Shown here: in pieces, positions 1 to 8,645 of the stretch
How the letters are laid out: each line of letters starts with the position of its first letter
Position numbering within the stretch: the first letter of the stretch is position 1
Source of the DNA: Austwickia chelonae
GTDB taxonomy: Bacteria > Actinomycetota > Actinomycetes > Actinomycetales > Dermatophilaceae
Assembly (NCBI RefSeq): GCF_003391095.1
Contig: NZ_CP031447.1
Coordinates: 2,356,001-2,420,000 of the forward strand
DNA length: 64,000 nt
Direction: 5' to 3'
The notes under the pieces: model-generated
Database searches by the model: none
Told to the model about the DNA's origin: nothing
The model's input: the letters and a program-made list of their open reading frames with translations, nothing else
Position numbers and translations under genes: made by a program

Positions 1-716
1 CCCCCAGGCAGGCCGGGGACCCGCCTGGTACACCAGATCGCCGTCCTCGGCGACGATCTTGGCATGAGCGCATTCCACAGCTCGAGGGGTGCGGGTGCGA
101 CTGGTGCGGGTCAGGTCTGAGGTAGCAGGGCACGACGAACGTCGGCCAGAACGTTACGCATCACTGTGGACCCGCGATGGCGCGGTCCTCACCTCAGCGA
201 CGCCCGTACCCTCGCGGACAGTTGTGACATGCGACGCGCCCACATGCACTTTGGTTACTACCAGATGAGCCGACCTGACGTCATCGACAGCGACAACCTG
301 ACAGAACTCGACCTCATCTCCATGGACCCGGTCGAAATCCTGGCGGAAGCGTCACTGGCGCAGCTGCCCGATCTGCAGGACGACCCGATGGTTCTGCTGT
401 ATCACCCCTGACAGTTACGCGGCCACGTACCAGGGGCTGGGGCTCTGGACGCAACTGTTGCGCGCAATGGATGCTGACCGTATGCCTGCGGCGGAGAATC
501 ACTGAAGACAAGATGGCACTTAGACCGTGCGAGCGGCAGACCCAGCCTTCTTCACCAAGGTCTACATCGATAAAGACGACCAAGGAACAACCGCTCCTTC
601 GAGATTCTCCTCGACCCCGAGCCCATCTCGCCAACGCCCTCACCTGGGCCCAGGACAGCAATAAGGCCCGAACCGAAACCATCGAAGATGGCAAGGATTT
701 GAGCCTTGTGCGTGGG
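1..716. other. Mostly non-coding left edge
   Basis: I see no convincing gene here. Minus-strand triplets from a GTG at 78 down to base 1 read as an open, protein-like stretch that runs off the window, so the 5' end of a truncated gene is possible, but there is no ribosome binding site. A 48-codon acidic reading frame starts with ATG at 263 and ends at 411; it has no ribosome binding site and no recognisable domain. Around 520-650 two plus-strand frames each look coding-like for about 20 codons and are then broken by stops, as in a decayed gene. None of these is strong enough to call as a gene. Confidence 0.4.
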
Positions 717-789
717 TGGAGCTGAGGGGACTCGAACCCCTGACCCCCTCGTTGCGAACGAGGTGCGCTACCAGCTGCGCCACAGCCCC
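717..789 (-). tRNA. tRNA-Ala (anticodon CGC)
   Basis: Reading the minus strand, a full cloverleaf can be drawn. The 7-bp acceptor stem GGGGCTG/CAGCTCC has one G-U pair. The D arm is followed by anticodon stem CCTCG/CGAGG around loop TTCGCAA (anticodon CGC), and the T arm contains GGTTCGAGTCC. The discriminator base is A. The next bases are CCC rather than CCA, so CCA is not encoded and must be added enzymatically. Confidence 0.93.
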
Positions 790-886
790 TTAATGCGAGA
801 ACCAACCATAGCACCCGGGAAGTCATCCTAGAAATCAGCCGATCGCCCACCGCCCCAAGCGGCCCCAGGCCTGATCACGACGCTCT

Positions 887-1774
887 TCACTCCCCCACGG
901 CGACCTGACGATCCGGCCTGTCGCTGTGCTCCCAGGCACGAACGGCAGGGAGCACCGGGATCTCCTCGGTATCCGGCTCGATCGCAGGAGCTTGCGCCTT
1001 CATCGCATACAACGGACGCGGCACCGGCATCGGCTGCCAGCCGCTCCCGGCCACGCCGCGGGCACGGTCACGAACAGCAAGCCTTTCGACACGCTCTTTC
1101 CGATCGACAGACTCCTCCGGAAGAGCTCGGGTCTGCGACGACGGGCCCTCGACCTCGACGGGCTGCGTCATCGCGCGCTCCCCCGTTATGGCGGCATCGA
1201 CGGCAGCCGCTGATTCGACGGCCATGGAGTCGAAGCCGTTCTCCCCGTAGTCAGCCCCGGCAGAGACTCTTCTGACAGCAGTCATCTGGTGTTCCCACCA
1301 GACCCGACCGAACAAGGAGAGCGCTGCCGCCGCCGTGGAAACCGGCACCCACCAGGACAAGGCGCCGACAAAAGCCGTTGAGGCACCGAGCAGGGTCGAC
1401 CCGGAAGCTGCCAGAAAGGCATAGGCCCGTATCCGTCGACGACGAATCTCACTCCGTCCCGTCATCGAGGAGGACGAGGCAGCCTGCAGATCAGCGGTCA
1501 TCGCCTCCTGGACATCCGCGCCCTGATCGGCAGCCGTGCGACGGGCCAAGGCCCCAGCGGCAAGGAGCGACGCACCGCCCCCGCTGGAGGACGAGCTCCC
1601 GCCCCCTGGCCCCGTCGGCCTCGAGGAACGCCGATCCAACACCCGGATGTGCTCGGAGAACCGGTCCACCGTGCGGGCGGTGACGAGCTGCTCACGACGG
1701 CGGACGACACGCACCCAGCCATATCCGGTCCAGGTAACGAGAAGAACGAAAAAGACCAAACCACTTACTGCCAC
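887..1774 (-). CDS. GlpR/SepX-like membrane protein
   Basis: A 295-residue protein from a GTG start. It has an N-terminal membrane segment (about 2-20), a basic stretch, a Gly/Ser-rich low-complexity region (about 55-68), two closely spaced membrane segments (about 117-160) and a long charged, probably disordered cytoplasmic tail. It is the last gene of the moeA-moaC-mogA-rimJ cluster, 109 bases behind rimJ. A multi-span protein beside rimJ and moeA is the position of the membrane receptor GlpR (Corynebacterium) and SepX (Streptomyces), which act with the MoeA-like protein Glp and the divisome. The assignment rests on gene order and topology; no catalytic motif is expected. Confidence 0.6.
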   Translation of the reverse strand: MAVSGLVFFVLLVTWTGYGWVRVVRRREQLVTARTVDRFSEHIRVLDRRSSRPTGPGGGSSSSSGGGASLLAAGALARRTAADQGADVQEAMTADLQAASSSSMTGRSEIRRRRIRAYAFLAASGSTLLGASTAFVGALSWWVPVSTAAAALSLFGRVWWEHQMTAVRRVSAGADYGENGFDSMAVESAAAVDAAITGERAMTQPVEVEGPSSQTRALPEESVDRKERVERLAVRDRARGVAGSGWQPMPVPRPLYAMKAQAPAIEPDTEEIPVLPAVRAWEHSDRPDRQVAVGE

Positions 1775-1846
1775 AGCACAAAATTACGGCGGAGAACAGC
1801 CAGTCATCAGACATATCGCCGGTGTGTCGAATATCTGAATGACAGA

Positions 1847-1860
1847 GCTGTAATTACAGC
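1847..1860. promoter_or_regulatory. Perfect 14-bp palindrome upstream of GlpR/SepX-like gene
   Basis: GCTGTAATTACAGC is a perfect palindrome in the rimJ to GlpR/SepX-like gap. This gap is also the only AT-rich stretch in the cluster. It could be a repressor site for a separate promoter of the membrane gene; I do not recognise the cognate regulator. Confidence 0.35.
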
Positions 1861-1883
1861 CCGGTATATCACGAAACCGCTGA

Positions 1884-2510
1884 TCAAGTCGGACGTCCGC
1901 CGTGGCTCACGTCATTCCATCGATCGACCCAGGAGCGGCCCCGAACATCTTCGCGAGTCAGCGAGAAACAACGATGGTCACGCCATTCGCCATTCACGAA
2001 AAGCGCCCCTCTGGCGATGCCTTCATCCACGAAACCAAGTTTTTCCATCACCCGCGCACTAGGCCGGTTGTCCACTTGTACATAGGCCACCAGACGGTGC
2101 AAGCACAACGACCCGAAAGCACGGTCCACCACCGCCGACACCGCCGCCGGAGCGACGCCCTGCCCCGCCCATTCCTGCGCCACCCAGTAGCCCACGACCG
2201 CCGACCGTGAAGATCCCCAGATCATCTGGCTCAACTGCACCTGCCCGACGATCCGGCCGGCCACCTCCACCACGAAAGACTGCGCGCGCCCCGCCCGACC
2301 CTCCGCGTCGTAGTAGCGCACCAGGCGTCTGAAGGACGCTCTCTTGCCCGGCCGGGGGTTACCGGCCTCCCACGGGCGCAACCAATCCTTCTGCGTCTCC
2401 CGAAGGGCTTCCCACTCAGCACGGTCCCGGCGCCGCAGCGGACGCAGAATCATCTCAGGGCTCGCGCCGGCGCCAGGAACGTGCAGTGCAACGGGCCAGA
2501 TCCCGCTCAC
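1884..2510 (-). CDS. rimJ: RimJ/RimL-type GNAT N-acetyltransferase
   Basis: A 208-residue GNAT-fold acetyltransferase of the type that acetylates ribosomal protein N-termini. The LRPLRRRD opening, the GYWVAQEWAGQGVAPAAV acetyl-CoA loop and the closing VDNRPSARVMEKLGF segment are the standard landmarks. The GTG start overlaps the mogA stop by four bases (GTGA); an ATG 20 codons in, just before LRPL, is an alternative start. It lies inside the molybdenum-cofactor/Glp cluster, an order shared with many actinobacteria. The true substrate cannot be told from sequence. Confidence 0.85.
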   Translation of the reverse strand: MSGIWPVALHVPGAGASPEMILRPLRRRDRAEWEALRETQKDWLRPWEAGNPRPGKRASFRRLVRYYDAEGRAGRAQSFVVEVAGRIVGQVQLSQMIWGSSRSAVVGYWVAQEWAGQGVAPAAVSAVVDRAFGSLCLHRLVAYVQVDNRPSARVMEKLGFVDEGIARGALFVNGEWRDHRCFSLTREDVRGRSWVDRWNDVSHGGRPT

Positions 2511-3013
2511 ACGTGGTCTCCCCCACCCACCTGGTCCAGCACATGGGCCAGGACCGGCTCCAGGGCAGCGAGCGCGTCCTTGACCCCACCGGTGGAGCCC
2601 GGCATGTTGACCACCAGGGTTCGCCCGGCGATACCGACGATTCCCCGGGAGAGCACGGCATTGGCGATGCCATGGTCGATACCGACCCGGCGGATCGCCT
2701 CGGCCAGGCCAGGGATCTGCTTGTCCAGCAGGGGCGCCGTCATCTCAGGGGTCAGGTCGGTGGGGGTGACGCCGGTCCCGCCGGAGGTGAGCACGAGGTC
2801 TGCGCCGACCGCGATGGCTTCTTCGAGCGAACGACGGACCGGTTCGCCGTCGGCGACGATCACCGCATCGGGGCAGATGAGACCCCACTCCCGGAGACGT
2901 TCGACTGCCAGTTTTCCGCTGCGGTCCTCGTAGACCCCCGCTGCGGCGCGCGTCGAGGCCACGACGACCACGGCCGTCCGCCCGGTGAGCGGAACCGCCT
3001 CAGTGGAGGTCAT
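2507..3013 (-). CDS. mog: Molybdopterin adenylyltransferase (MogA/MoaB family)
   Basis: A 168-residue protein of the MogA/MoaB fold, which adenylates molybdopterin before metal insertion. The signature is TSGGTGVTPTDLTPE (about residues 76-90), with the ASTRAAAGVYEDRSG segment near the N-terminus. Its ATG overlaps the moaC stop (ATGA) and its own stop overlaps the rimJ start, so it is translationally coupled on both sides. Acidic residues of the active site appear intact. Confidence 0.88.
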   Translation of the reverse strand: MTSTEAVPLTGRTAVVVVASTRAAAGVYEDRSGKLAVERLREWGLICPDAVIVADGEPVRRSLEEAIAVGADLVLTSGGTGVTPTDLTPEMTAPLLDKQIPGLAEAIRRVGIDHGIANAVLSRGIVGIAGRTLVVNMPGSTGGVKDALAALEPVLAHVLDQVGGGDHV

Positions 3014-3492
3014 GCCTCTTCCGTCCAGTCACCGGAGCGGCCACCCGATTTGGCGGTGACGCGGATGTCGGTGATCCGGGCGTGCTTGTCGACAGCCTTG
3101 ATCATGTCGACCAGGGCGAGCGCGGCCACGCTCACACAGGTCAGGGCTTCCATCTCGATGCCCGTGCGATCCGCGGTGCGACAGGTCGCACGGATGTCGA
3201 CGCCGGTATCGGTCACCGTCAGGTCGACCTCGACACCGTGCACGGCGATCGGATGCGCCAGGGGCACCAGGTCGGGACACTTCTTGGCGGCCTGGATGCC
3301 GGCGATCCGCGCCACGGCGAGCGCATCTCCCTTGGGCACCGTGCCGGAACGTAGCGCAGACACCGCGGCTGTGTTCAGGAGTACCCGGCCGGCGGCACCG
3401 GCCTGACGTGCGGTGACCGCTTTGGCGGTGACGTCGACCATGTGTGCGGTGCCATCGGCCCGCACATGGGTCAACCCTGAGTTCTCGTTCAC
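3010..3492 (-). CDS. moaC: Cyclic pyranopterin monophosphate synthase accessory protein MoaC
   Basis: A 160-residue MoaC, converting the MoaA product to cyclic pyranopterin monophosphate. Visible family motifs are KGDALAVARIAGIQAAKKC, PLAHPI and GIEMEALTCVSVAALALVDM, with the catalytic Lys of the VDKHA/DIRVTAKSGGRSG tail present. A much longer upstream reading frame exists, but the GTG at 3492 overlaps the moeA stop as GTGA and gives the family's usual length, so I use it. No moaA, moaD or moaE is in the window. Confidence 0.93.
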   Translation of the reverse strand: MNENSGLTHVRADGTAHMVDVTAKAVTARQAGAAGRVLLNTAAVSALRSGTVPKGDALAVARIAGIQAAKKCPDLVPLAHPIAVHGVEVDLTVTDTGVDIRATCRTADRTGIEMEALTCVSVAALALVDMIKAVDKHARITDIRVTAKSGGRSGDWTEEA

Positions 3493-4739
3493 GCGCTGCT
3501 CCCGTGTTCTTCGCCGATGACCTCGACCGGCCCGATGGACAGGCAGGACAAGGTATCGCCTGGGGACACCGTGGTCACATCGGCGGGGACGACGGCGAGG
3601 GCGTTGGCCGCGGCCAGTCCGCCGAGGATGTGGCTGCCCTGGGCGCCGGCCAGTCGGACGGTGTACCGGGAGGGGGACCGGGTGAGTTGCACCCGGGTGT
3701 ACTGGACCTTGCTCTGCGGGGAGGTCCATCCGTCGGTGACGACGGCGCGGATGGGTTCTTGTTCGCGTGCCGGACGCCCGGCCATCACCCGCAGGGCGGG
3801 GGCGACGAAGGCTTCGAAGGAGACGAGTGCGCTGACCGGGTTGCCGGGGAGGGTGAACACGGGGGTCTGGTCAGGGCCGATCACGCCGAAGCCCTGGGGT
3901 TTGCCCGGTTGCATGGCGACCTTGTGGAAGTCGACGGTTCCCAGGGTGTTCAACGCTTCCTTGACCACGTCGAAGGCTCCCATGGATACTCCGCCGGTGG
4001 TGATGATCGCGTCGGCGCGGACGAGCTGTGACTGCAGGGTGTGCAGGAAGGTGTCGACGTCGTCGGGCACCCCGGAGACCCGGTACGGGAGGGCACCCAG
4101 TTCGCGGACGGCTGCGACGAGCATCGGTGAGTTGCTGTCGACGATCTGGCCGCGGCCGGGCATCTGTCCGGGGTCGACGAGTTCGTCACCGGTGCTGATG
4201 ACGACGACCCGTGGCGGGGGGACGGCGACGACCTCGCCGTAGCCGACTGCGGCGATGACCGCGATCTGTCTGGGCCCCAACCTGGTACCGCTGCGAACGA
4301 CGACTTCCCCGGGGGACACGTCCTCGGCTTCGCGGCGGATGTGCCGACCGGGAGGCGGTGCTGCCCGCACGACGACGGTGTCGGCGCCGCCGTCGGTGTC
4401 CTCGACCGGGACGATCGTGTCGGCGCCTTCGGGCACCGGCGCGCCGGTCATGATGCGATAGGCCCGCCCGGGCGGCAGGGTCAGTTGCCGGGTCTCCCCT
4501 GCGGGGATGTCCCCGACGACGTCGAGGGTCACCGGGGTCTGCGGGGAGGCCGCCTCGACGTCAGTGGCGCGCAGCGCGTATCCGTCCATGGCTGAGTTGT
4601 CGAAGCCGGGCAGCCCGGTGAGCGCGGTGATGTCCTCCGCCAGGACACACCCCTGGGCGTCGAGCAGGTGCATCCGGCTCGCTTGCAGACGAGAGACCTG
4701 TGCGAGGATCCGCTCCAGGTGCTGTTCCACGCTGATCAT
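3489..4739 (-). CDS. moeA: Molybdopterin molybdenumtransferase MoeA / Glp
   Basis: A 416-residue gephyrin-like protein. Landmarks are DNSAMDGYAL (47-56), STGDEL (182-187), TTGGVSMG (247-254), MQPGKPQGFG (276-285) and LPGNPVSALVSFE (from 297), i.e. the MoeA catalytic core followed by the C-terminal beta domain. In this lineage some MoeA homologues (Glp) bind FtsZ and the membrane protein GlpR and serve cell division. The GlpR/SepX-like gene downstream makes such a second role plausible. The ATG at 4739 is preceded by GAGAGGAAG; a longer in-frame extension to 5213 has no support. It is the first gene of a five-gene minus-strand operon. Confidence 0.9.
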   Translation of the reverse strand: MISVEQHLERILAQVSRLQASRMHLLDAQGCVLAEDITALTGLPGFDNSAMDGYALRATDVEAASPQTPVTLDVVGDIPAGETRQLTLPPGRAYRIMTGAPVPEGADTIVPVEDTDGGADTVVVRAAPPPGRHIRREAEDVSPGEVVVRSGTRLGPRQIAVIAAVGYGEVVAVPPPRVVVISTGDELVDPGQMPGRGQIVDSNSPMLVAAVRELGALPYRVSGVPDDVDTFLHTLQSQLVRADAIITTGGVSMGAFDVVKEALNTLGTVDFHKVAMQPGKPQGFGVIGPDQTPVFTLPGNPVSALVSFEAFVAPALRVMAGRPAREQEPIRAVVTDGWTSPQSKVQYTRVQLTRSPSRYTVRLAGAQGSHILGGLAAANALAVVPADVTTVSPGDTLSCLSIGPVEVIGEEHGSSA

Positions 4740-4829
4740 GGTCTTCCTCTCGCTCCAGGGCGGATCCGGGCGATATCGCCGTGAGCTGAACGCATGGATG
4801 CACCCTATCGGCGCGGGCACACTTGCCCC

Positions 4830-5483
4830 ATGAGCCCACACCCGGCGGAGCCGTCCTTGTCCGAGATCGCTGCTGCCAAGAAGGAGTTGCGAGCTCGGGT
4901 GCGGGCCGGACGGACAGCTCGGGCCGCCCAGGACGGTCACGCGCAGCGACGCGACCGGGAGGCCGAACTCATCGCCCACGCCGTGCTGGACGCGCCCGGT
5001 CTTCCTGTCGGGAGTTGGTCGGGCCTCACCGTCGCGTCCTATCTGGACATGCCTACGGAACCAGCCACCGGTGCCCTGCATCGGGCCTTGCTCGAACGCG
5101 GTGCCCGGGTCATCGTTCCGGTGCTCCTGCCCGACATGGATCTCGACTGGACCGACGCCGGGCACGGACGTCCTGGAAGCCGTGAGGACCCCGAACGGCC
5201 GAGCCCTCGACACGGGGTCGACGCCATCGCGGCCGCCGACCTGGTGATCGTGCCGGCCCTGCTGATCGACGAGCAGGGGTGGCGGCTGGGGCAGGGCGGC
5301 GGATGTTACGACCGGGCGCTACGACGTAGACCCGATCACGCTCTGGTCGCGGCGCTGATCGACGATGATGCACTCGTCCCCCAGGTTCCCCACGCCACTC
5401 ATGACCGACCCGTGGATGCGGTGATCCGCCCGGCCACGGGATGGACTCACCTTCCGAGAAAAACATCCGATTTGCGAAAATAG
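4830..5483 (+). CDS. 5-formyltetrahydrofolate cyclo-ligase
   Basis: A 217-residue enzyme that converts 5-formyl-THF to 5,10-methenyl-THF with ATP. It opens with KKELRARVRAGR, has the VIVPVLLPDMDLDW strand region and the diagnostic RLGQGGGCYDRAL loop, with VPALLIDEQGWRLG before it. The ATG at 4830 is chosen because the family begins just before the KKELR helix; an ATG at 4794 would add 12 residues, and neither has a clear ribosome binding site. It is divergent from moeA. The galU gene often found between these two in actinobacteria is missing. Confidence 0.88.
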   Translation: MSPHPAEPSLSEIAAAKKELRARVRAGRTARAAQDGHAQRRDREAELIAHAVLDAPGLPVGSWSGLTVASYLDMPTEPATGALHRALLERGARVIVPVLLPDMDLDWTDAGHGRPGSREDPERPSPRHGVDAIAAADLVIVPALLIDEQGWRLGQGGGCYDRALRRRPDHALVAALIDDDALVPQVPHATHDRPVDAVIRPATGWTHLPRKTSDLRK

Positions 5484-5513
5484 CCCCACCGCAGATCGAA
5501 TCAGAGGAGCGCC

Positions 5514-7133
5514 GTGTCCCTACTGGAGTCCTTCACCGTGTGGGACCTGGGGATGTGGCTGGCGATCGCCTCCGCCGTCCTCGTCGTCGCCGTCGCTGCC
5601 GTACGACTGTCCACCCGGACCGGGCTGCCGTCTCTGCTGATCTATCTGCTCCTCGGCGTCGCCTTGGGCCCCGAGGGGCTCGGCCTCGAGTTCGAATCCA
5701 TGTCCCTGACCCGGGTCCTGGGCTATCTCGCGCTCGCGCTGATCCTCGCCGAAGGTGGGCTCACCACCGACTGGTCGGAGATTCGTTCCTCGGTGGCCCC
5801 AGCCGCACTGCTGTCCACGGCAGGGGTCGGCGTCTCCATCGTGATCGTCGCCGTCGCCGCTCACCTCCTCATCGGGATCGACTGGCAGATCTCTCTCCTA
5901 CTGGGTGCCGTCCTCGCCTCCACCGACGCCGCCGCAGTCTTCTCCGTCCTACGATCGGTTCCTCTGCCGCGGCGGCTCACCGGCATCCTCGAAGCCGAAT
6001 CCGGTTTCAACGACGCGCCGGTCGTCCTCGTGGTGGTGGCCCTCTCCGCGCAGGCCGCAGGGCAGGTCTCCGCCGGCTCCCTCGGCGACACCGCCGCGCT
6101 GTTGATCCTGTCGATCCTCGGAGAACTCGGCGGCGGCGCACTCATCGGCATGACGGCCGGATGGGTCGGTGCCCGAGTCATGCGACTGCTGGTCTCCGGG
6201 CACTCGGGAATCTTCCCGATCGGGGTGTATGCCTGGGCCATGCTGGCCTACGGTCTGGCCTCGGTCCTGCACACCTCTGGATTCATCGCCGTCTACCTGG
6301 CCGGGTTGCTACTGGGCAACCAGCAGTTACCTCACCGCGCAGCGACCCGCGGCTTCGCACAAGCGTCGGGGTGGCTCGCCCAGATCGGCCTCTTCGTCAT
6401 GCTGGGCATGCTGACCACCCCCACGGAGCTCATCGACCAGTTGGTGCCTGCCGTCGTCCTGGGGCTGGTCCTGCTCGTGGTCGCCCGGCCGGCCTCGGTC
6501 TTCGCGACCTGCGTCTTCTTCGGGTTGTCCTGGCGGGAAAAACTCTTCCTGTCCTGGGCCGGGCTCCGGGGGGCAGTACCGATCGTGCTGGCCACGGTGC
6601 CCTTCATCGCCGGAGTACCTGGAGTCAGCTGGCTCTTCGACCTCGTCTTCGTACTCGTCCTCGTCTTCACCGCTGTTCAAGGACCCACCCTTCCCTGGGT
6701 GGCTCGCAGGCTCGGTGTCACCGAGCGCGACCGAGCGCACACCCTCCAGGTGGAGACCACCCCTCTGGAAGAGGTCGGTGCAGATCTGTTAGAGGTCAGC
6801 ATCGGTGAAAACTCTCGGCTCCACGGGGTCGAGCTCTTCGAGCTACGGCTGCCCACCGGTGCCCAGATCGCCCTTGTCGTCCGCGACCGGGCTTCCTTCG
6901 TACCGACCTCCCACACAGCATTACGCAGTGGCGACCGGATCATCGTGGTCACCGCGCCTGGCACCAGGGAAGCCACCGAAGATCGGCTGCACGCCGTCGA
7001 CGTCCAAGGACGGCTCGCGGGCTGGCAACGCCCGCCGGTAGAACAGGACGGGCCGTTGCCCCCGGCTCCGGCCGACCGCAAGAGGCCGGGCGAAGCGACC
7101 GGTCACGATGACCTCGGCGTCTTTCCAAGGTGA
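5514..7133 (+). CDS. CPA1 cation/proton antiporter with TrkA-C domain (NhaP2/CvrA type)
   Basis: A 539-residue protein: about 12-13 hydrophobic segments over residues 10-405, then a soluble domain of about 411-500 with the fold-typical pattern LEVSIGENSRLHGVELFEL...GDRIIVV of a TrkA-C (RCK_C) regulatory domain. The antiporter core carries LASTDAAAVFSVLR and ESGFNDAPV, the ion-binding region of CPA1 exchangers. The GTG start at 5514 sits behind AGAGGAG. It likely exchanges K+ or Na+ for protons at the membrane; cation choice is not visible. Confidence 0.85.
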   Translation: MSLLESFTVWDLGMWLAIASAVLVVAVAAVRLSTRTGLPSLLIYLLLGVALGPEGLGLEFESMSLTRVLGYLALALILAEGGLTTDWSEIRSSVAPAALLSTAGVGVSIVIVAVAAHLLIGIDWQISLLLGAVLASTDAAAVFSVLRSVPLPRRLTGILEAESGFNDAPVVLVVVALSAQAAGQVSAGSLGDTAALLILSILGELGGGALIGMTAGWVGARVMRLLVSGHSGIFPIGVYAWAMLAYGLASVLHTSGFIAVYLAGLLLGNQQLPHRAATRGFAQASGWLAQIGLFVMLGMLTTPTELIDQLVPAVVLGLVLLVVARPASVFATCVFFGLSWREKLFLSWAGLRGAVPIVLATVPFIAGVPGVSWLFDLVFVLVLVFTAVQGPTLPWVARRLGVTERDRAHTLQVETTPLEEVGADLLEVSIGENSRLHGVELFELRLPTGAQIALVVRDRASFVPTSHTALRSGDRIIVVTAPGTREATEDRLHAVDVQGRLAGWQRPPVEQDGPLPPAPADRKRPGEATGHDDLGVFPR

Positions 7134-7242
7134 AGGACATCGCCCCTGGACAGCGCTGTGACCAGCAACGGCGTGGAATGGTACGGGCCCTGGCAGAGTT
7201 AGAATCATGGCTGAACCCACTTTTCCCTGCTGGAGATGATGC

Positions 7243-7584
7243 ATGCCCACCTATGCCTATGCCTGCACCGACTGCGGTCACAATTTCGAGGTGCGCCAGT
7301 CTTTTTCCGATAACGCCCTGACCGATTGCCCGGAGTGCACCGGGCGGCTGCGCAAACTGTTCAACGCGGTTGGCGTCGTCTTCAAGGGCAGCGGTTTCTA
7401 CCGCACCGACTCACGCGGGTCGTCCTCCAGCTCGACGGCGGCGTCCTCGTCGTCCTCTTCTGCCCCATCGACCGGTTCGCCCTCCTCCGGCTCGTCCAGC
7501 GACTCGAGCAGCAGCTCCTCGGCGAGCAGCACTTCCTCGGCGAGCAACAGCTCCTCGACAAACAGCTCGAGTTCCGCGAACTGA
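7243..7584 (+). CDS. FmdB-type zinc-ribbon protein, Ruc-like
   Basis: A 113-residue protein. Residues 1-50 form a zinc ribbon with Cys8, Cys11, Cys29 and Cys32 (CTDC...CPEC), followed by KLFNAVGVVFKGSGFYRTDSR. From about 60 on the chain is almost pure Ser with some Ala, Thr, Gly and Pro. A CxxC zinc knuckle plus a disordered Ser-rich tail, near MscL and 5-FCL, is the layout of the mycobacterial redox-regulated chaperone Ruc (Rv0991c). Chaperone function is inferred from that similarity and order. Confidence 0.85.
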   Translation: MPTYAYACTDCGHNFEVRQSFSDNALTDCPECTGRLRKLFNAVGVVFKGSGFYRTDSRGSSSSSTAASSSSSSAPSTGSPSSGSSSDSSSSSSASSTSSASNSSSTNSSSSAN

Positions 7585-7767
7585 CCGACCCGCCGCCTCG
7601 GCGCCCCTACGACAGCCCTGTCGCCCACCACCAACGTGAGTGGATGACAGGGCTGCGGTGCCTCCCGAGTGGCTTTCGTCCACATCCCCACCGTCGAAAA
7701 CCTCGCTGTCCCCACCTCGACGGCACGACAGCATCTCTTGCCGGCCACCGACCTAGGCTGCCTGGCC

Positions 7768-8493
7768 ATGGCTCTCCCCACCCGCGCCTCCAGTCTTGCC
7801 CCTTCCCCAGAGGATGCCCCGTACCCCCTCCGGCGGGGGGCCACGATGCCGCGCACCTCGTCCCGGTCACGCACCTGGAAACGGGCCACCGCGCGCCGCG
7901 TCATCGCAGGATCCTGCGCCCTGGCCGCCTGCTGGCTGACAGTGCATCAAGTCGAAGCCCGTTCCGCGCCCGAAGAACACACCACCCTGGTCGCCACCCG
8001 GGATCTACCCGTCGGGCATGTTCTGACCCTTGATGACCTGAGCCGGGTACCGGTCCCCCGCCGGATCATGCCGACCTCGGCCCTCGACGACCTCGCAACA
8101 GCCGTCGGCCGCACCACCACCGCGAGCATCACCCGCGGTGAAATCCTCACCTCACCTCGGGTACGGGCCGAAGCCCTGGCCCTGCCCGAAGGCCGCCGCG
8201 CGCTGCACCTTCCCCTGGGCGACAGCGGCGCGCTGGTCCGGCTCAGCCCCGGCGACCATGTGGATGTCGTAGCCGTCCGCGACGGAAGCGTCCTCGCCGC
8301 AGACGCAGTGGTCCTCGACGTCGACAAAGCCTCTTCCGGTCCCTTCGGGGCAGCACCGCAGAGCGACCGCGGGCTCACGGTCTCTGTCTCGACAGCCCAA
8401 GTAGGACCAGTCATCAATGCTGGACTGGGTGGAAGTACCCGAGGTGTTCACATCGTCTCCCGAGGCGTGACGACGGACGCAGGAAAAAACTGA
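7768..8493 (+). CDS. SAF-domain protein (CpaB-like)
   Basis: About 241 residues: a basic N-terminus, one hydrophobic segment (VIAGSCALAACWLTV, about 45-60) and an exported SAF domain beginning VATRDLPVGHVLTLDDLSRVPVP, as in CpaB/FlgA pilus and flagellar assembly proteins. The remainder resembles the CpaB middle region (LVRLSPGDHVDVVAV). No pilus genes are nearby, so its job is unknown; a SAF gene between FmdB and MscL recurs in actinobacteria. The ATG at 7768 is chosen because it starts just before the basic/membrane segment; its ribosome binding site is weak. Confidence 0.7.
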   Translation: MALPTRASSLAPSPEDAPYPLRRGATMPRTSSRSRTWKRATARRVIAGSCALAACWLTVHQVEARSAPEEHTTLVATRDLPVGHVLTLDDLSRVPVPRRIMPTSALDDLATAVGRTTTASITRGEILTSPRVRAEALALPEGRRALHLPLGDSGALVRLSPGDHVDVVAVRDGSVLAADAVVLDVDKASSGPFGAAPQSDRGLTVSVSTAQVGPVINAGLGGSTRGVHIVSRGVTTDAGKN

Positions 8494-8545
8494 AGAAATC
8501 TTTCTCCATGACACTCGAATGGGATGAATAAGCAGGAGGCCCAAC

Positions 8546-8623
8546 ATGAGTAAGATGTCCGGCGGTCGTTCCGCCTCGCACGACGACGTGTCCTTGATCT
8601 CGCGGGCGAACCTGTCCCCATAA
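8546..8623 (+). CDS. Possible 25-residue small protein or leader peptide
   Basis: A 26-codon frame starting with ATG six bases after a strong AGGAGG site, ending in TAA 22 bases before mscL. The product (MSKMSGGRSASHDDVSLISR, then five more residues) has no known domain. The very good ribosome binding site is the main argument. It could be a real micro-protein or a leader coupled to mscL expression. Confidence 0.4.
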   Translation: MSKMSGGRSASHDDVSLISRANLSP

Positions 8624-8645
8624 AAACTCCATCGACAGGACCACC

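Noticed and set aside
263-411. Short acidic reading frame that could be a peptide precursor leader
   Set aside because: No Cys- or Ser/Thr-rich core, no ribosome site and no modification enzyme nearby.
471-725. An 84-codon frame near the left edge
   Set aside because: It overlaps the tRNA-Ala gene and has no ribosome binding site; at best it contains decayed coding DNA.
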